This document shows, piece after piece, positions 9,440 through 21,949 of a stretch of 64,000 bases of DNA (within the stretch, counting starts at the first letter, position 1; each line of letters starts with the position of its first letter). Made by a program: the position numbers and the translations under genes. The stretch covers positions 36,724,001 to 36,788,000 of the forward strand of contig CM067549.1 of the NCBI GenBank assembly GCA_034509755.1. The letters run 5' to 3'. A model generated the notes under the pieces. That model saw nothing but the letters and a program-made list of their open reading frames with translations. It made no database searches and was not told where the DNA came from. This DNA comes from Anisodus tanguticus. Its lineage: Eukaryota; Streptophyta; Magnoliopsida; Solanales; Solanaceae.

Positions 9440-12400
9440 CAGAAAGCCAAGTCGAAAGGCAAGGCGCAAGCTAACGTCGTTAAGGACACGCTCCTGGATG
9501 ACATGATTGAGGATCTCTCGGCCGTGGTGCTAGAAGCCAACTTGGTTGAGAATCCGATGCAGTGGTGGGTAGACACAGGTGCAACAAGACACATCTGTTC
9601 CAACAAAGATGCCTTCTCCACGTACACTCCGGTCTCCGACAAGAAGCTGTTCATGGGCAACAACGCTTCCTCGGACGTGCTAGGGGTTGGTAAGGTGGTC
9701 CTGAAGATGACTTCCGACAAGGAACTCACTCTGAAGGAAGTGATGCACGTCCCAGAGTTCAGAAGAAATTTAGTTTCTGGACCTTTATTGGTTAATGCTG
9801 GTTTTAGGCTAGTGTTTGAATCCAATAAGTTTGTACTCACTAAAAATGGCACATTTGTAGGGAGAGTCTTCGTCTGTGAAGGCCTCTTCAAAGTGAATGC
9901 CATGTCTGTATTGCGTCAAGGAAATAAAATTGAACCTTCTTATTATTTGCTTGAGTCTTCTAATTTATGGCATCATAGATTAGGACACGTTAACTACAAG
10001 TCTATTCAAAGGCTGGTAAAGATGGAGTTGTTGCCATCTAGCGACGTAAACCCTCAACATAAGTGTGAGGTGTGCGTAGAGGCAAAACTCACCAAGCTTC
10101 CTTTTCGATCCGTCGAAAGGAATACCGCTCCTCTAGAACTTATTCACACAGATATATGTGATTTGAAGTTTGCACAAACTAGAGGAGGGAACAAGTACTT
10201 TGTGACTTTTATTGATGATAGCACAAGGTATTGTTACCTTTACTTGTTAAGAAGTAAGGATGAAGCCTTTGAAGCGTTCCGACGTTACAAAGCAGAAGTT
10301 GAGAACTAACTGAGCCTACGGATTAAATCCATTCGTAGCGATAGAGGGGGAGAATATGTAGCGCCTTTTGAGGAATACTGTGCCCAAGAAGGCATTATTC
10401 ATCAAATGACTGCTCCATACTCACCTCAATCAAACGGTGTGGCGGAACGTAAGAACCGCACATTAAAGGAAATGATGAATGCCTTGCTTATCAATTCCGG
10501 ACTTCCCCAAAACATGTGGGGAGAAGCCTGTCCTTACCGCTAATACGATTCTTAACAGAGTCCCACATAAGGGTAAGGACAAGACTCCATATGAATCATG
10601 GAAAGAAAAGAAACCCACCTACAAATATTTTAAGGTGTGGGGTTGTTTGGCAAAGGTTGAAGTACCCAAGCCAAAGCAGGTCAAGATTGGGCCTAAGACT
10701 GTAGATTGCATATTCATCGGATATGCAATTAACAGTAGTGCTTATCGCTTCTTAGTGCATAAGTCATATATTCCAGATATCCTACAGGGTACAATTATGG
10801 AATCAAGGAATGCTTTATTCTTTGAAGATACCTTTCCTAGAAAGGAAAAAGACATAACCTCTCTCAAATGAAGTTATGCACAAAGCTCTCAAGAACTGGG
10901 AGTCCTTGACTGCCCGGATCTAGATAGTTCAGATCTAGCGAATCTCGAGGTGGCTGAACATCCGGAATCTAGTCTTCCAGATTCTCAGAACTTGGAGACT
11001 CCAGAAATGGATCTAAGGCGAAGTAAAAGGGCCAGGAAGGATAAATCCTTCGGTCCTGACTTTGTAGCTTATATGGTTAATGATGAACCAAGGACAATTG
11101 CTAAGACGTTGTCAACTCCAGAAGCACCGCTCTGGAAAGAAGCTATTGAGAGTGAAATAAGCTCCATTCTGCATAACCATACTTAGGAGTTGGTTGATCT
11201 TCCTCCGGAAAATAAACTGTTGGGGTGTAAATGGATACTCAAATGGAAATACAAGGCAGATGGGTCTATAGACAAGTACAATGCCAGGTTGGTAGTCAAG
11301 GGCTATCGACAGACAGAAGGCTTTGACTACTTTGACACATACTCTCCGGTATCCCGGATGACATCCATACGGATATTTATTGCGATCGCAGCTTTGCGTG
11401 ACCTTGAGATACACCAGATGGATGTTAAGACAGCCTTCCTAATCGGTGATTTGGAAGAAGAAATTTATATGGACCAACCCGAGGGGTACGTGGTTCAAGG
11501 GCAAGAGAAGAAAGTCTGTCGACTTGTCAAATCTATGTACGGGCTGAAACAAGCCCCGAAGCAATGGCACGAAAAATTTGATAGTACTCTACTATCGAAG
11601 GGGTTCGCCATTAATGAGTGTGATAAATGCGTTTACACGAAAGGTAACTCTGACTCATTTGTTATGATATGCCTGTATGTAGACGACATGTTGATCACAG
11701 GAAGCAGTCCTAGGGTAATCCTAGAGACTAAGAACATGTTAAAACAATGCTTCGACATGAAAGATATGGGTATCGCAGATGTCATCCTAGGGATTAAAAT
11801 CTCTAAGACGTCTGACGGACTGGTCTTATCTCAGTCTCACTACATCGAGGATGTTTTGAGAAAGTTCAAAATGTTAGACAGTTCACCGATAGCGTCACCA
11901 ATGGATACAAATCAAAATCTTGATAAAAATCTTGGTGCACATGTATACCAGGAGCGATATGCACGGGTGATCGGTAGTTTGATGTATATCACAAACTGCA
12001 CCCGACCTGATATTGCTTATGCAGTCAATAAGTTGGCTAGGTTCACCCGTAATCCAAGTGATAATCACTGGAAGGCGTTGAATCGGGTATTACAATACCT
12101 AAAATACACGTTAAATTTTGGGTTGCACTATTCGAGATAACCAGCTGTACTAGAGGGGTACAAAGATGCAAACTGGATATCGATATAGAGAACACCAAGT
12201 CCACCAAAGGGTATTTATTTACAATTGGTGGTGGGGGCCGTGTCTTGGAAATCCTCTAAGCAAACTTGCATCGCCCGATCCACGATGGAATCGGAGTTTA
12301 TCGCTTTAGACAAAGCAGGAGAAGAAGCTGAGTGGCTTCATGATTTCTTAGAGGATGTTCCGTGTTGGAACAAACCCGTACCTTCGGTAATGATCCACTG

Positions 12401-12626
12401 CGACAGTCAGTTGGCTATAGGAAGGGCACGAAATACTATGTACAATGGCAAGTCTCGTCATATTCCACGGAGGCATAAGACCGTTAGGCAACTGATCACT
12501 ACGGGTATAATATCCATTGATTACATCAAGTCAAAGAATAATATAGCAAACCCATTGACAAAGGGCCTACTCAAGGATCAGATGGCTTTCCTGTCTAGAG
12601 GAATGGGCTTAAAACCCAAAATATAA
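9440..12626 (+). pseudogene. pol: pol of Copia element B (PR-IN-RT-RH), broken
   Basis: Polyprotein order protease, integrase, RT, RNase H, which is the Copia order. Protease DTGAT is at about 9572. The pre-integrase HHRLGH block is at about 9970 with a CEVC pair at about 10060. The integrase core has HTD, SDRGGEY and VAERKN. RT YVDDM is at 11676-11690, and RNase H runs to 12626. Breaks are in-frame stops at 10307-10309 (TAA), 10869-10871 (TGA) and 11184-11186 (TAG), a +1 insertion near 10528 (agcctgtcc where D has agccgtcc), and a one-base deletion near 12181 shared with D. An extra G in the run 12233-12237 returns RNase H to frame. The product would be inactive. Confidence 0.9.
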
Positions 12627-13261
12627 GGACCAATACAGTAGTAACCCAACCTTACGAACTGGAGATCCCAGTAATTTGGTTCAATGGGAAAATGAAGTTG
12701 TAAAGGTTCAGTTGATCGCTTCAGTGGAAGTATGAACACTTTGGATAGTGATTTCTGAAAAGAAACACCAAATCCAAAGTCGTTCCCGCGATAGACGTTA
12801 AGTGCTATCTGCAGATGGGTAAAGGTTAAGTTTTCAAAACCTGTAATGATCCTCAACAGTTGAGGTTAGGTTCTTAGGAAACTTTTAATGGTTCCTAACA
12901 CTTGTGAAGTGGGGTATAGCAGGATACCTTGTAGGAGACCACCTATTTAAGTGCGAGGACGGGCCGCCTCAAAATGAACGCACTTAAAAATCCAAGACGT
13001 TGTCCATGGCCAAAACGGACAAAACATTACGAAGAAGAGAGTAAGGGAATTTGTTGTGTTGGTACCATTAACTTGGCTTACACTAAACACTGACGGTTCA
13101 AGACATCACGTTCACTGCGCAGTAACTAAGTCCGATGGTATTCAACTATGGAAGGTTCAAAGTTGAAGCTACCTCTCCTTATGCAACATCGGTCCGCTGA
13201 AATATTGCTGGAAATGAAAAGACACCATGTGAGTGCGCCAAAATCTCTTTCAAGAGAGGAT
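12627..13261 (+). other. conserved 3' noncoding segment and polypurine tract of B
   Basis: The segment after pol has no sustained frame but matches A and D. It ends in the purine-rich tcaagagaggat (13250-13261) directly before the 3' LTR start, the expected plus-strand priming site. Confidence 0.75.
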
Positions 13262-13512
13262 TGTTAGAAATTAGCCTTTGGCGGGAGTTGCGACCGACCA
13301 ACTTTAACGGCTTAAACACTAGTGTTACGTATGTTGGAGAATCCGATTCTTCACACATGCATGATCTACTAAGTACGTAGATAATCGTAGGGCCAAGAAT
13401 TGTCAAATTTCATTGAGAAATGAAAGAGATATTGGTTCACAAAGTAAGGTGTTTGAAGCATGGAAAAGTGTGGTGTGTGATCAATTCTCCCTCATCGGTA
13501 GAGGAAGAAAGA
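13262..13512 (+). repeat. truncated 3' LTR of element B
   Basis: Starts TGTTAGAAATTAGCC and follows the 5' LTR (7201-7451) closely until gaggaagaaaga. Then it switches to tgttatcctc, which belongs to the integrase end of another Copia (compare 35307 onward). The remaining LTR is missing. Confidence 0.88.
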
Positions 13513-15658
13513 TGTTATCCTCTTTTTCCATCCATCACAATTAACAAACTTCAACCCCTTTCTACTCCTTGCGTTTTTTGGGTTATCCTTCTAATCATCG
13601 AGGTTACAAGTGTTACGACCTATCCTCCAATAAAATTATTGTGAGTCGTCACGTAATCTTTAATGAAACAAATTTCCCGTTTACCAAAATGCATGGGTCC
13701 GGACCCTCTACCTATAATTTTCTAGATGATGGTATACCACCGTATTTGGCCCAACATTTTACTTCCCGTCCAACAACCACCGTTTTAGCCAGCCCAAATT
13801 CTTTGGGTGAATTGGGCCCCGAAACAGTGGCCTACTTATGGAACAACACTGCCCAACAATCTGGGCCAACTTCAACTTCTCTGAGCCCAGTTACTGCCAA
13901 CAGTACTGGACCGTTACCTCAAATCCCACTGCCTGGCAGTGGCTTGGGTCACGGCCCAGAACTTGGTAGTGTGGGTCACGACCCAATCCACTACCCACTG
14001 CCAGGCAGTTCCGATCCTCTCGTTGGCCCAATTCCAATTCCGGCCTAGCGGCCAGTCACCCGGAGTCAACACATCATTGTCAAACCCAACACCAAATATA
14101 GCCTACACACCCGAGTTTCAAAATCACCATTGCCTCGTAATCCTGTGTTTGCTCTTAATGACCCGAATTGGAAAATGGTTATGGATGATGAATTTAATGC
14201 TCTTATTAAAAATAGGACGTGTGAGTTGGTACCTCGTCCCCCTAATGCTAATATAATTCGGTCTATATGGATTTTTAGTCACAAAGAAAAATTTGATTGT
14301 ACTTTTGAGCGGCATAAAGCCCGTTTAGTAGGTGATGGGAAGACATAACAAGTTGGTGTAGATTGCGGTGAGACGTTCAGTCCGGTGATTAAATCAGCAA
14401 CTATCCGAACAGTTCTTAGTTTGGCTCTGTCGAAGGCATGGCCGCTTCATCAGCTAGATGTCAAAAATTCCTTCCTCCATGGAGAATTAAAAGAGACAGT
14501 ATACATGGTGCCTTTGGGATACAGAGACTCCACTTATCCAAATTACATATGCTTGCTAAAGAAATCATTATATGAACTAAAACAGCTCCCCCGGGCCTGG
14601 TACAAGAGGTTTGCGGATTTTGTTTCACATATTGAGTTTTCTAACAGTCGTTCTGATCATTTTTTGTTCATGTACCATCAGTGTAATAATATTGCGTACC
14701 TTCTTTTATATGTGGATGATATTATATTGACTACTTCATCCAACGCACTTCGCAAGTCCATTATGTCACTGTTTGGCTCTGAATTTGCGATGAAAGATCT
14801 AGGGCCACTAAACTATTTTTTAGGAATAGCTGTGACACGTCATGCAAGTGGTTTATTTTTATCCCAAAAGAAGTACGCAGCAGAGATTGTTGAACGTGCT
14901 GGCATGTCATCCTGTAAGCCGTCAGCAACTCCAGTTGATACTAAATCCAAGTTGAACGCCTCCTTCGGCAAGCCATTTGCCGACCCGACACTTTACCGCA
15001 GCCTAGCAGGAGCCCTGAAATACGTTACATTCACAAGGTCGAACATTTCTTATGCGGTGCAACAGGAGTTCTTATTAATGCATAATCCGATGGATGATCA
15101 TAAGTATGCTCTCAAACACATTATGCATTATATTCAGGGTACTATAGAGTATGGCTTGCATTTGTATCCATCGTCGACATCCACTCTTGTCTCCTATACA
15201 GATGTCGATTGGGGAGGATGTCCGGACACCAGACGCTCCACTCTGGTTATGGTATATTTCTTGGTGATAACTTGGTATCTTGGTCCTCCAAACGGCAAGT
15301 AACGTTGTCCAGATCCAGTGTCAAAGCAGAGGACCGAGGTGTTGCCAATGTAGTATTTGAATCTTGTTGGCTTTGGAACCTTCTTCTAGAACTTCACTAT
15401 CCTGTTCTGAAAGCAACATTGGTGTACTGTGATAATGTTAGTGCTATTTACCTTTCAGGGAATCCGGTCAATCATCAACGCACTAAACATATTGAGCTAG
15501 ATATTCACTTTGTTCGTGAAAAGGTCGTTCGCGGACAAGTGCGTGTCTTACATGTCCTGTCACGCTATCAGATTGCAAAATTTTTACTAAAGGTCTTCCG
15601 CTGGTGTTATTTGAAGATTTTCGGGACAGTCTTAGTATACGTCTACCTCCTGCTTCGA
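13513..15658 (+). pseudogene. pol: IN(end)-RT-RNase H of Copia C
   Basis: Begins in the integrase tail (FPSITINKLQ and GYPSNHRGYKCYDL in different frames) and passes through a Pro/Gly-rich linker rich in GPELGS-like repeats to about 14100. The RT follows (HQLDVKNSFLHGELKE about 14450, LLYVDDIIL about 14705-14730), then RNase H (SYTDVDWGGCPD about 15200). The usual TDADW reads TDVDW. Frame changes occur near 13580, 14050 and 15240, and a stop (TAA) lies at 14346. It has lost its 5' part and cannot be functional. Confidence 0.85.
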
Positions 15659-15669
15659 TTGCGGGAGAG

Positions 15670-15909
15670 TGATAGAATAATTATCATTAATGTTGTACTT
15701 ATTATAATTATTTAATAATTAGTATAATTGATGGTAGAATCATATATATATGGTAGGTAGATTAGATAGCATGATTTGATTAGAATAGATAGCATGATTT
15801 GAGCTAATCATATCATATTCTTAGCCTAAGTTTAGTCTAGGATGAAGTTGTATTTGTGGTATATTAACCACACTTTTGGAATATAATATTTGAGAAAAAT
15901 ATTCTTACA
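15670..15909 (+). repeat. 3' LTR of Copia C
   Basis: 240 bp from TGATAGAATAATT after a purine tract to AATATTCTTACA. The same ending ATTCTTACA closes the minus-strand LTR at 22310-22487, which suggests related families. The start is firm from the purine tract; the end is inferred from that likeness. Confidence 0.6.
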
Positions 15910-16086
15910 CTCGTTAATCTTTGTTCCCAGCGTAACATTCAATATCTTTTTTTTTTATTCTTCTTCATATATACATGAAAAACAAGTACTGATAGAGTTG
16001 ATCAACTATCTGAAAATTTTCGTGCGGAATTTTGCCACCTATGCATGTTATTAAAGTGGCGGGCCTATTTACGTAACTAAATTTAC

Positions 16087-16508
16087 TTATTTGGAACCGG
16101 ATGCCTTCTTGCTACCTTGACCTTGTCCTTGACCACCCCCTACCGTATTTAACCTCTGGGGTTTTCACCTTAAATTTCTCGAGTTTCAATTGAGATTGAT
16201 CATTTCCTCTACTCCTTTTCGAGAGCTATCACTGGGGCTCCTTTTGAAAGAATTATTCATTTCTTGATCCTTTTTTTGGAAACACAACTCCAATTTTCTC
16301 AAATATAGGAATGAAATCCTCATGATGAAATGGGAACGTTTTCTTGAAATTTTTTGTGGAGGCCTTTGAAGAAATCTAGCAACATAATCAATCTTGGATT
16401 CACTTTTTTTCCTGATTTCCATCTTATAATCACTGGCTTTTCTTGAACATTTTCAACATCAGAAATTGAAGAAGTGATGGCTTCTGATTCTTCCTTGTGA
16501 TCTTCCAT
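16087..16508 (-). pseudogene. gag-like pseudogene related to the F gene
   Basis: On the minus strand a start MEDHKEESE at 16508 opens an acidic, Ser-rich head. The frame then shifts near a run of A (about 16400-16420). The second frame carries FQKKDQEMNNSFKRSPSDSS, with stops, and a Gly/Gln tail GQGQGQGSKKASGSK ending in TAA at 16087-16089. The same plan (MED start, FLKKDQ...NPSYSS, FKVKTPE, GQGRGKKTSSSS tail) is seen in the F gene at 37989-38662. F also keeps a UBN2-like SAKEMWECLEEAY block, which supports a Copia gag origin. No LTR is visible next to it. Confidence 0.5.
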
Positions 16509-16641
16509 CGACATATATATGGTTAGTTTGTTGTACAAGCTAACTTATAGAAAGAATTAACTAAAGATGATCAAAGGGAATGATGAAATGACTATATATG
16601 AGAGAACTATGGTTGGAATAAGATAAGGTAGTTGAGGCTTG

Positions 16642-16649
16642 GGATATAG
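16642..16649. repeat. 8-bp target duplication of hAT MITE (left)
   Basis: GGATATAG, against AGATATAG at 17465-17472 (7 of 8 bases; the difference is a transition). Confidence 0.7.
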
Positions 16650-17464
16650 CAGAGATGGGATCCTGGACCCGGTCCGGATTCGGTGGATCCAGATCCGTTT
16701 TATAGGATATGGATCTTCAAAATTTGGACCCGACGGATCCGGATCGGACCCGGATCCGTTTCTGACGGATCGGATCTGGATCTTGTATTTGAGATCCGTA
16801 TCCGGTCCAGATCCGACCCGTGGATCCATTTTTTATTAAATATATTCATAACCTAGAATGTAATTTTATAAGTATTTTCTTAAAATTGCTAAGCACATCC
16901 TTGCAAGTTTAATTCTCAAAACAAGTTTAATTTATTCCCGCGTTAACTCAAAAACCAAAAAATAAAGAGGTAACTTCGATAATAAAATCAATGTTATATT
17001 AGTGAATAACTAACATCTCCATAGACAGGTAGTTAAAATTATATTCACTTCATTTGTGAAGATTCCAAACACATGTAAGTTCTACATTGTGGAAATACTA
17101 GTCAGCATTTTTCACAACTATTGTCATTGTCCAACATTTTCAATTAATAGCTCACAATCAAAACGAGACAACGAACAAAAAATCTCATATGAACATTTCA
17201 AAATTGGAACACAGTAAACTGTTAGCTAAGTAAAAATCGTTTGTCAGTTCAAAAAAAATTCTTAGCAAGGTTACATTTTTAGCAAGACAATTTTTTTTAC
17301 ATGTGGATCCAGATCCGATCCGTGGACCCGGCGGATCCGATGGATCCGGATTTGAATATGATTTTTATGGACCCGATGAATCTGGATCCGGATCCAGATT
17401 CAGGTATGAAAAATGGATATGGATCTAGTAGGATCCGGTCCAGATCCAATCCGTTGCCATCCCT
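16650..17464. mobile_element. non-autonomous hAT-type MITE with GGATCC subterminal repeats
   Basis: 815 bp between inverted ends CAGAGATGG and CCATCCCT, flanked by a 7-of-8 match 8-bp duplication, as made by hAT transposases. Both ends are packed with degenerate words built on GGATCC/GGACCCGGATCC (16660-16830 and 17300-17455) in inverted order around an AT-rich core without a transposase. Repeated subterminal words are typical binding sites for hAT transposase. The identification rests on structure only. Confidence 0.8.
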
Positions 17465-17472
17465 AGATATAG

Positions 17473-18084
17473 GCTGATTGAGCCAAATTTGGACAAGTCA
17501 ATTCAATAAATGTATCATGATTTAACGCGCTCGAATTTTGCCTAGAATAAAATATAAATTGTATCAAAATAATTTAAATAACAGATTATAATTTAACTCG
17601 TCTAGTATGATGCAACCTCCCTCCTTTTTTATTTTAAAAGTTTTGCTTTTTGAAATGAAAAAGTAACAGCTAATGTGTTTTTCTTGAATTATTAGCTTAA
17701 GTTATATTAAATTTACATAAATTCGAATCTCCAAATCGATGTATATTCGGATCAGGAGTGAGTTTTGACTTGTGAGTTACTTTAATTAAACCCATTTTAA
17801 TCCAACAGTTTGATGGATCGATCATTATTCAAATATAGTCTGTTGGTCAAGTCAACAAACCGATCGTAACCCAATCATGCTAGGTGATTTACTAAAAAAT
17901 GGGTTTATTTTGCCACGTATGATTTCAATTATGATTATTAAACTACTGGTGTAGATTTCTCGGAATAAAGAAGGTAGGGAAGATGTTCGTGATAGAATAT
18001 ATGAAAATATATTCTTTTGATATCATTAGTGATCTTGTATATCTTTAATTATTATAGTAATCTTTTGTATTAGTTAATATGTAA
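17473..18084. other. AT-rich stretch, nothing recognised
   Basis: No frame of useful length, no repeat ends and no RNA gene that I can see. Confidence 0.5.
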
Positions 18085-19976
18085 ACAAACTTGTTGAACT
18101 GCATAGGAGATATCAGGTCTCGTGAAGGTGAGATACTGCAATGCTCCTGCTAAGCTGCGGTAATGTATTGGGTCACTGTATGAAGTACTTGTAGAGTTAC
18201 TCAATTTTGCATTTGTATCAACCGACATATGTGACGGTTTGCATGAGGACATACCGACTTTTTCAATGATTTCCTTGGCGTATTTCTTTTGACAGAGAAA
18301 CAGACCACTTGTATATTGAGTTACAGCAATGCCCAAAAAATAGTTTAAAGGGCCCAAATCCTTTATAGCAAATTTTGGGGCAAAGAAGGACATAATAGAC
18401 TAGCGAAGTGACTCAGACGATGTTGTGAGAATGATGCCATCCACATAGAGAAGAATATATGCCATGTCATTCCCTTCTTATAAATGAACAAGGACTGATC
18501 GGACTTGTTGTGTGAGAACCCCAGTGTAGATACAAACACTGCAAACCTGTTATACCACGCCCTGGGAGCATGTTTCAAACCATATAATGATTTTTTCAAC
18601 AGGAAAACATAATCCGGATGTGTAGGATCTCGAAAACCTAAAGGCCATGTAAATTGTTTCTTGTAAGTGACCATGTAAAAAGGCATTCTTGACGTCCAAC
18701 TGATGAATGGACCGTGATTTTGACATAGCCAGACTACAAACAATCCTGACAGTCGCTGACTTAACTATCGGACTGAATGTTTCACCGCAATCTACACCAA
18801 CCTACTGAGACCTGCCATCACCAATAAGATGAGCTTTGTGTCTCGCAAAAGAACCATTAGAATTCTTTTTATGACAGAAAACCCACACAGATCATATTAT
18901 GTTCACATTAGATGGACGGGCCACTAACTCCCACGTCTTATTTTTAAATAAAAGCATCAATTTCGTCTAACATGGCAACTTTCCGATTCGGGTTTGATAG
19001 GGCCGCTTTGGGATTTTTGGGAAGATGTGATGGTTGGACCGAAGATGTTAGGTTAAACTGACGCTTGGGCTAAAAAATCATGTGCATGGCACGTGTTTCA
19101 GTGGTCCGAGGTTGGGCTAAGACCAAAGGCTGGGGAAGTAGACTTTCTGTTTATGAATTAGGCCGAGGTCCAATGTGTGGCCAAAACTAAAGGTTGGGAT
19201 AATAGGTTTGCGGTTTGGGAATTGGGCTGAGGGGGAGGGTAAGATTTTGGGCTAGACGAGCTGGGCCTGTTGGCCTGGTTAGGGACATGGATGAGGGAGC
19301 AGTGAGCTTCCTCATGTGGGCCTGCCAGTCACGTAACATGGACTATCCTAGACCGAAGAGGAGGAGGCAGTGGGCTCCTCAATTCGGACTGGCCCAGTCC
19401 CATTTCTTTGATGGGCTGCTATAGTTGGTGATGTATTTTGGGCTGGTCTAGTATGAGTTTGGCTATTAAAATGGTGATGTAAAATTGGATGTATTCCGTC
19501 GTCCAAAAATTCATATGAAGGTAAGGATGCCACGTGAGATTTAGCAAACGGGAATGTGAACTCATCAAAAACAACGTGACGAGAGATGATAATTCCCTTC
19601 GTCATATCATAACACTTATATCCCCTATAATTTTGTGGGTATCCTAAAAAGACACAAGGAGTGGAAAGGGCTTGAAGTTTGTTAATGTTGTGGATGGAAA
19701 TAAGTGATAACACAAACACCTAAAAACCCACAAATGTGTATAAGAAGGAAGACGATAGTACAATATTTTTGTAGGTGATATGTTTGAGAGTAGTTTGCTA
19801 GGAAGAACGTTTAAAAGATATGTGACCATTTGAAGTGCATGATGCAAAAAGACTGGTGGTGTGGACGAATGCACAAAAAGTGTGCGGATTATATTGTTGA
19901 TTATTCAAATTATTCTTTCGACTTTCCCATTTTGAGGAGAAGTATGTGGACATGAAAGACGCAAGGACATTAAGGT
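18085..19976 (-). pseudogene. pol: minus-strand Copia fragment, IN(end)-RT
   Basis: On the minus strand, from 19976 downward, is the end of an integrase core (CPHTSPQNGK-like, about 19930-19960). An integrase tail follows (FHHALQMVTYLLN about 19840, GYPQNYRGYKCYD about 19640) and then a linker. RT follows, with KKSLYGLKHAPRAWYNRF at about 18540-18600 and FAIKDLGPLNYFLGIAV at about 18320-18370. The sequence breaks off after the block ending SYAVQQVC, so RNase H and the 3' LTR are missing. Frames change several times. It belongs to the same group as C and E. The gag, protease and first half of integrase are absent on the other side, where the hAT begins. Confidence 0.8.
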
Positions 19977-21253
19977 AGTCCACAATCGTTGCAAGTTTTT
20001 TTATATTCTTTTCTACGTTGTACTTTATTACTTTTAAAAATAAAGTTTATAGCAAATTGTATTTTACTAAGAATGTCTTCAAAAAGTGATAGACCATCCT
20101 TTACAATTAAGTTATATATATGGCACGCGCATTTTATATGAAAATGGTCTGGAAAAGATGGAGTTAAACTATTTTTTAACATTGTAATTGCGTAATTGTT
20201 ATTAGAAGCGTTATCTAATGTAATAGTCATAATTTTATCGGTAATTCCATAATAATCGCACACTTGATAAATATTTTCTCCAATAAAAGCACCAGTATGC
20301 CTATCATCTATATATCTATACGCTAAAATACGTTTTTGCATAGACCATTTATAATCTATCCAATGACAAGTTACAGTTAAATAATCATGGCCGTTAGTAC
20401 TACGACCTATATCGACGTGATAGATACTTTGCCATTAAAATGATATAATGAAAAACGTAAATATTGTTGATATTCATGCGCGAATTTAAATACATCTCTC
20501 TTAACAGTTGATCTAGAAAAACCGTTAAAAGCAGGATTATATATATCTCTAATGTAATGAATAAAACCGGGAGATGAAGGAAATGAAAAAGGCAAACCCT
20601 CCACAACAACTAATTTTGATATTGCTTCCCTATCTCTATGTTTATTGTATTTAGAGCCTACAATTCCCCCCGTCATAGGGTTAATTTGACCCTGTACTTG
20701 GTCCAGGACAGTATCAGTATGTGAACCTTGTCCCGATAGAGCGGGCGTTTGCGCACCCGATTTTGAAGCCTGGTATTGGGCATACCTAGCTGGATGAGAA
20801 CTTACTACATGTCTAATTAAACCCCCCGTCCCACCGTGACCTTTTCCAGTTTTAAATTTTAAAACATTTTTACATATTTTACATATAGCTACTTGATTCT
20901 CTACGTCCCTATCAAAAAATGTCCATGCATCTGATTTTAATGGTCGTTTTGCTGGACCTCGTCTCATACTAGGGGGAATAGGAGGTATTTCAGTTGAAGG
21001 TGCACTAGTGGGTGTGTTGTCATCAACATTAGTGGGTATATCATCTAGATCATCGTCTAAATTAAAGTCTTCTTGAGTTCCAGAAAATAGCTCCTGGTCT
21101 AAATCTAATGGTATTGTAGGAAAATGTTGAGTATTAACAAAATCATCCTGTGTAGGAATAAGATGACTAGAAGAAGTACCATTGCCCTGGTTGCCCCTAC
21201 TAGAAGAAACACCCTTACCCTTGACCCTTAAACATACCTTTTAATCCTTCCAT
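19977..21253 (-). pseudogene. hAT transposase, frameshifted and C-terminally truncated
   Basis: Start ATG at 21251-21253, with an early frameshift after a short head. An acidic, Ser/Thr/Asp-rich region follows, then at about 20967-20800 a BED-type zinc finger (SDAWTFFDRD, CKICKNVLKF, LIRHVVSSHP) that binds DNA. Past a frameshift near 20410 the RNase H-like catalytic part is recognisable (HDYLTVTCHWID, KRILAYRYID), including TITLDNASNN at about 20210 with the second catalytic Asp. The reading stops at about 19977, so the last catalytic Glu and the hATC dimerisation domain are missing. Relatives are usually 600-700 residues; less than half remains here. Confidence 0.82.
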
Positions 21254-21949
21254 TTTAATTATGATAATAAATAATTAAAGACAATAAAATTAAGTGCGCT
21301 AAATAAAATAAACAGACAATAATAATTTAATGAAGGAACGAATGTACCAAACGCCGACGTAACGTCGACGTGTAATCGAGAGGTTGAAAATTGAAACTTT
21401 GCTCGATGGAAGATCATCAAGCTAGTTGCCAACTTCACTCCCAATTCCCAAATGAATTAATAAAATTGAATATTTAGCAAACAATGTAGACTTGTAGAGA
21501 GATATATTGAGAAATTAGAGAGATTGTAGGAAGATTTGTGAGAAAGATGAAGAGAAAATGAGTTATTTATAGTTGAAAAATTGGGTTAAAGTGTAAATAT
21601 AATAAATTATGGGTTAAAAATAAATATTAAGGGGTAGGGGGGTTGGGGGAGGGGGGGCCCTAAAATGGTCGTTGGCCAACGGCCATAATCTAAAATGGTC
21701 GTTGGTGCAACGGCCATTTTTGCAAAGGGGGAAAAAGGGCGGGGTCGGGGTCGGGGTCGGGACGGAGTCGGGGCGGTCTCGGGTCAGGCGGGCCTGGGGC
21801 GGGCTCGGGTCTGGCGGGACGAGACATCGTCCTGTCCCGAGTTTGAGTCCCGCCCCCGTTATTTTTTTATTTTTTTTAAGCGGGGTCGTGGCGGGACCGG
21901 GACGGGGTCGGGTCGGGATCGGACCGTCCCGGCCCACTGGCCAGCCCTA
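19977..21949 (-). mobile_element. truncated hAT transposon
   Basis: On the minus strand it starts at 21949 with TAGGGCTGGCCAGTGG, a hAT-type end. A subterminal stretch full of cggggtcgggg words follows (about 21730-21940), then a leader and a transposase gene. It breaks off at about 19977, inside the transposase, against Copia sequence. The opposite end and any 8-bp duplication are gone. The flanking Copia leader at 21950-22309 and Copia pol at 18085-19976 suggest it inserted into that element and was then cut by a deletion. Confidence 0.75.

Larger units (their letters stand above)
7201..13512 (+). mobile_element. Copia LTR retrotransposon B, 3' LTR truncated
   Basis: A plus-strand element with a full 5' LTR (7201-8396), gag, pol, a conserved 3' noncoding segment and only the first 251 bp of its 3' LTR (13262-13512). 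The catalytic-region sequences (DTGAT protease, integrase with SPQSNGVAERKN, RT YVDDM) are typical of the Tork/Tnt1-like branch of plant Copia. It lies head to head with A, 86 bp apart. The 3' LTR stops at a junction with Copia C, so a deletion or recombination removed about 945 bp of LTR and the right target duplication. Confidence 0.92.
13513..15909 (+). mobile_element. Copia fragment C, 3' half with LTR
   Basis: The 3' half of a Copia element of the same broad group as E (32512-37798) and the minus-strand fragment at 18085-19976, distinct from A/B/D. It starts abruptly in the integrase C-terminal part at the junction with B and runs through RT and RNase H to a polypurine tract (gattgcgggagag, about 15657-15669) and a 240-bp LTR (15670-15909). 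The 5' half is absent, so no target duplication can be tested. Confidence 0.85.

Noticed and set aside
16639..16839. Asp/Pro/Gly-rich frames over the GGATCC words
   Set aside because: A repeat-driven frame on both strands; the stretch is the subterminal zone of a MITE.
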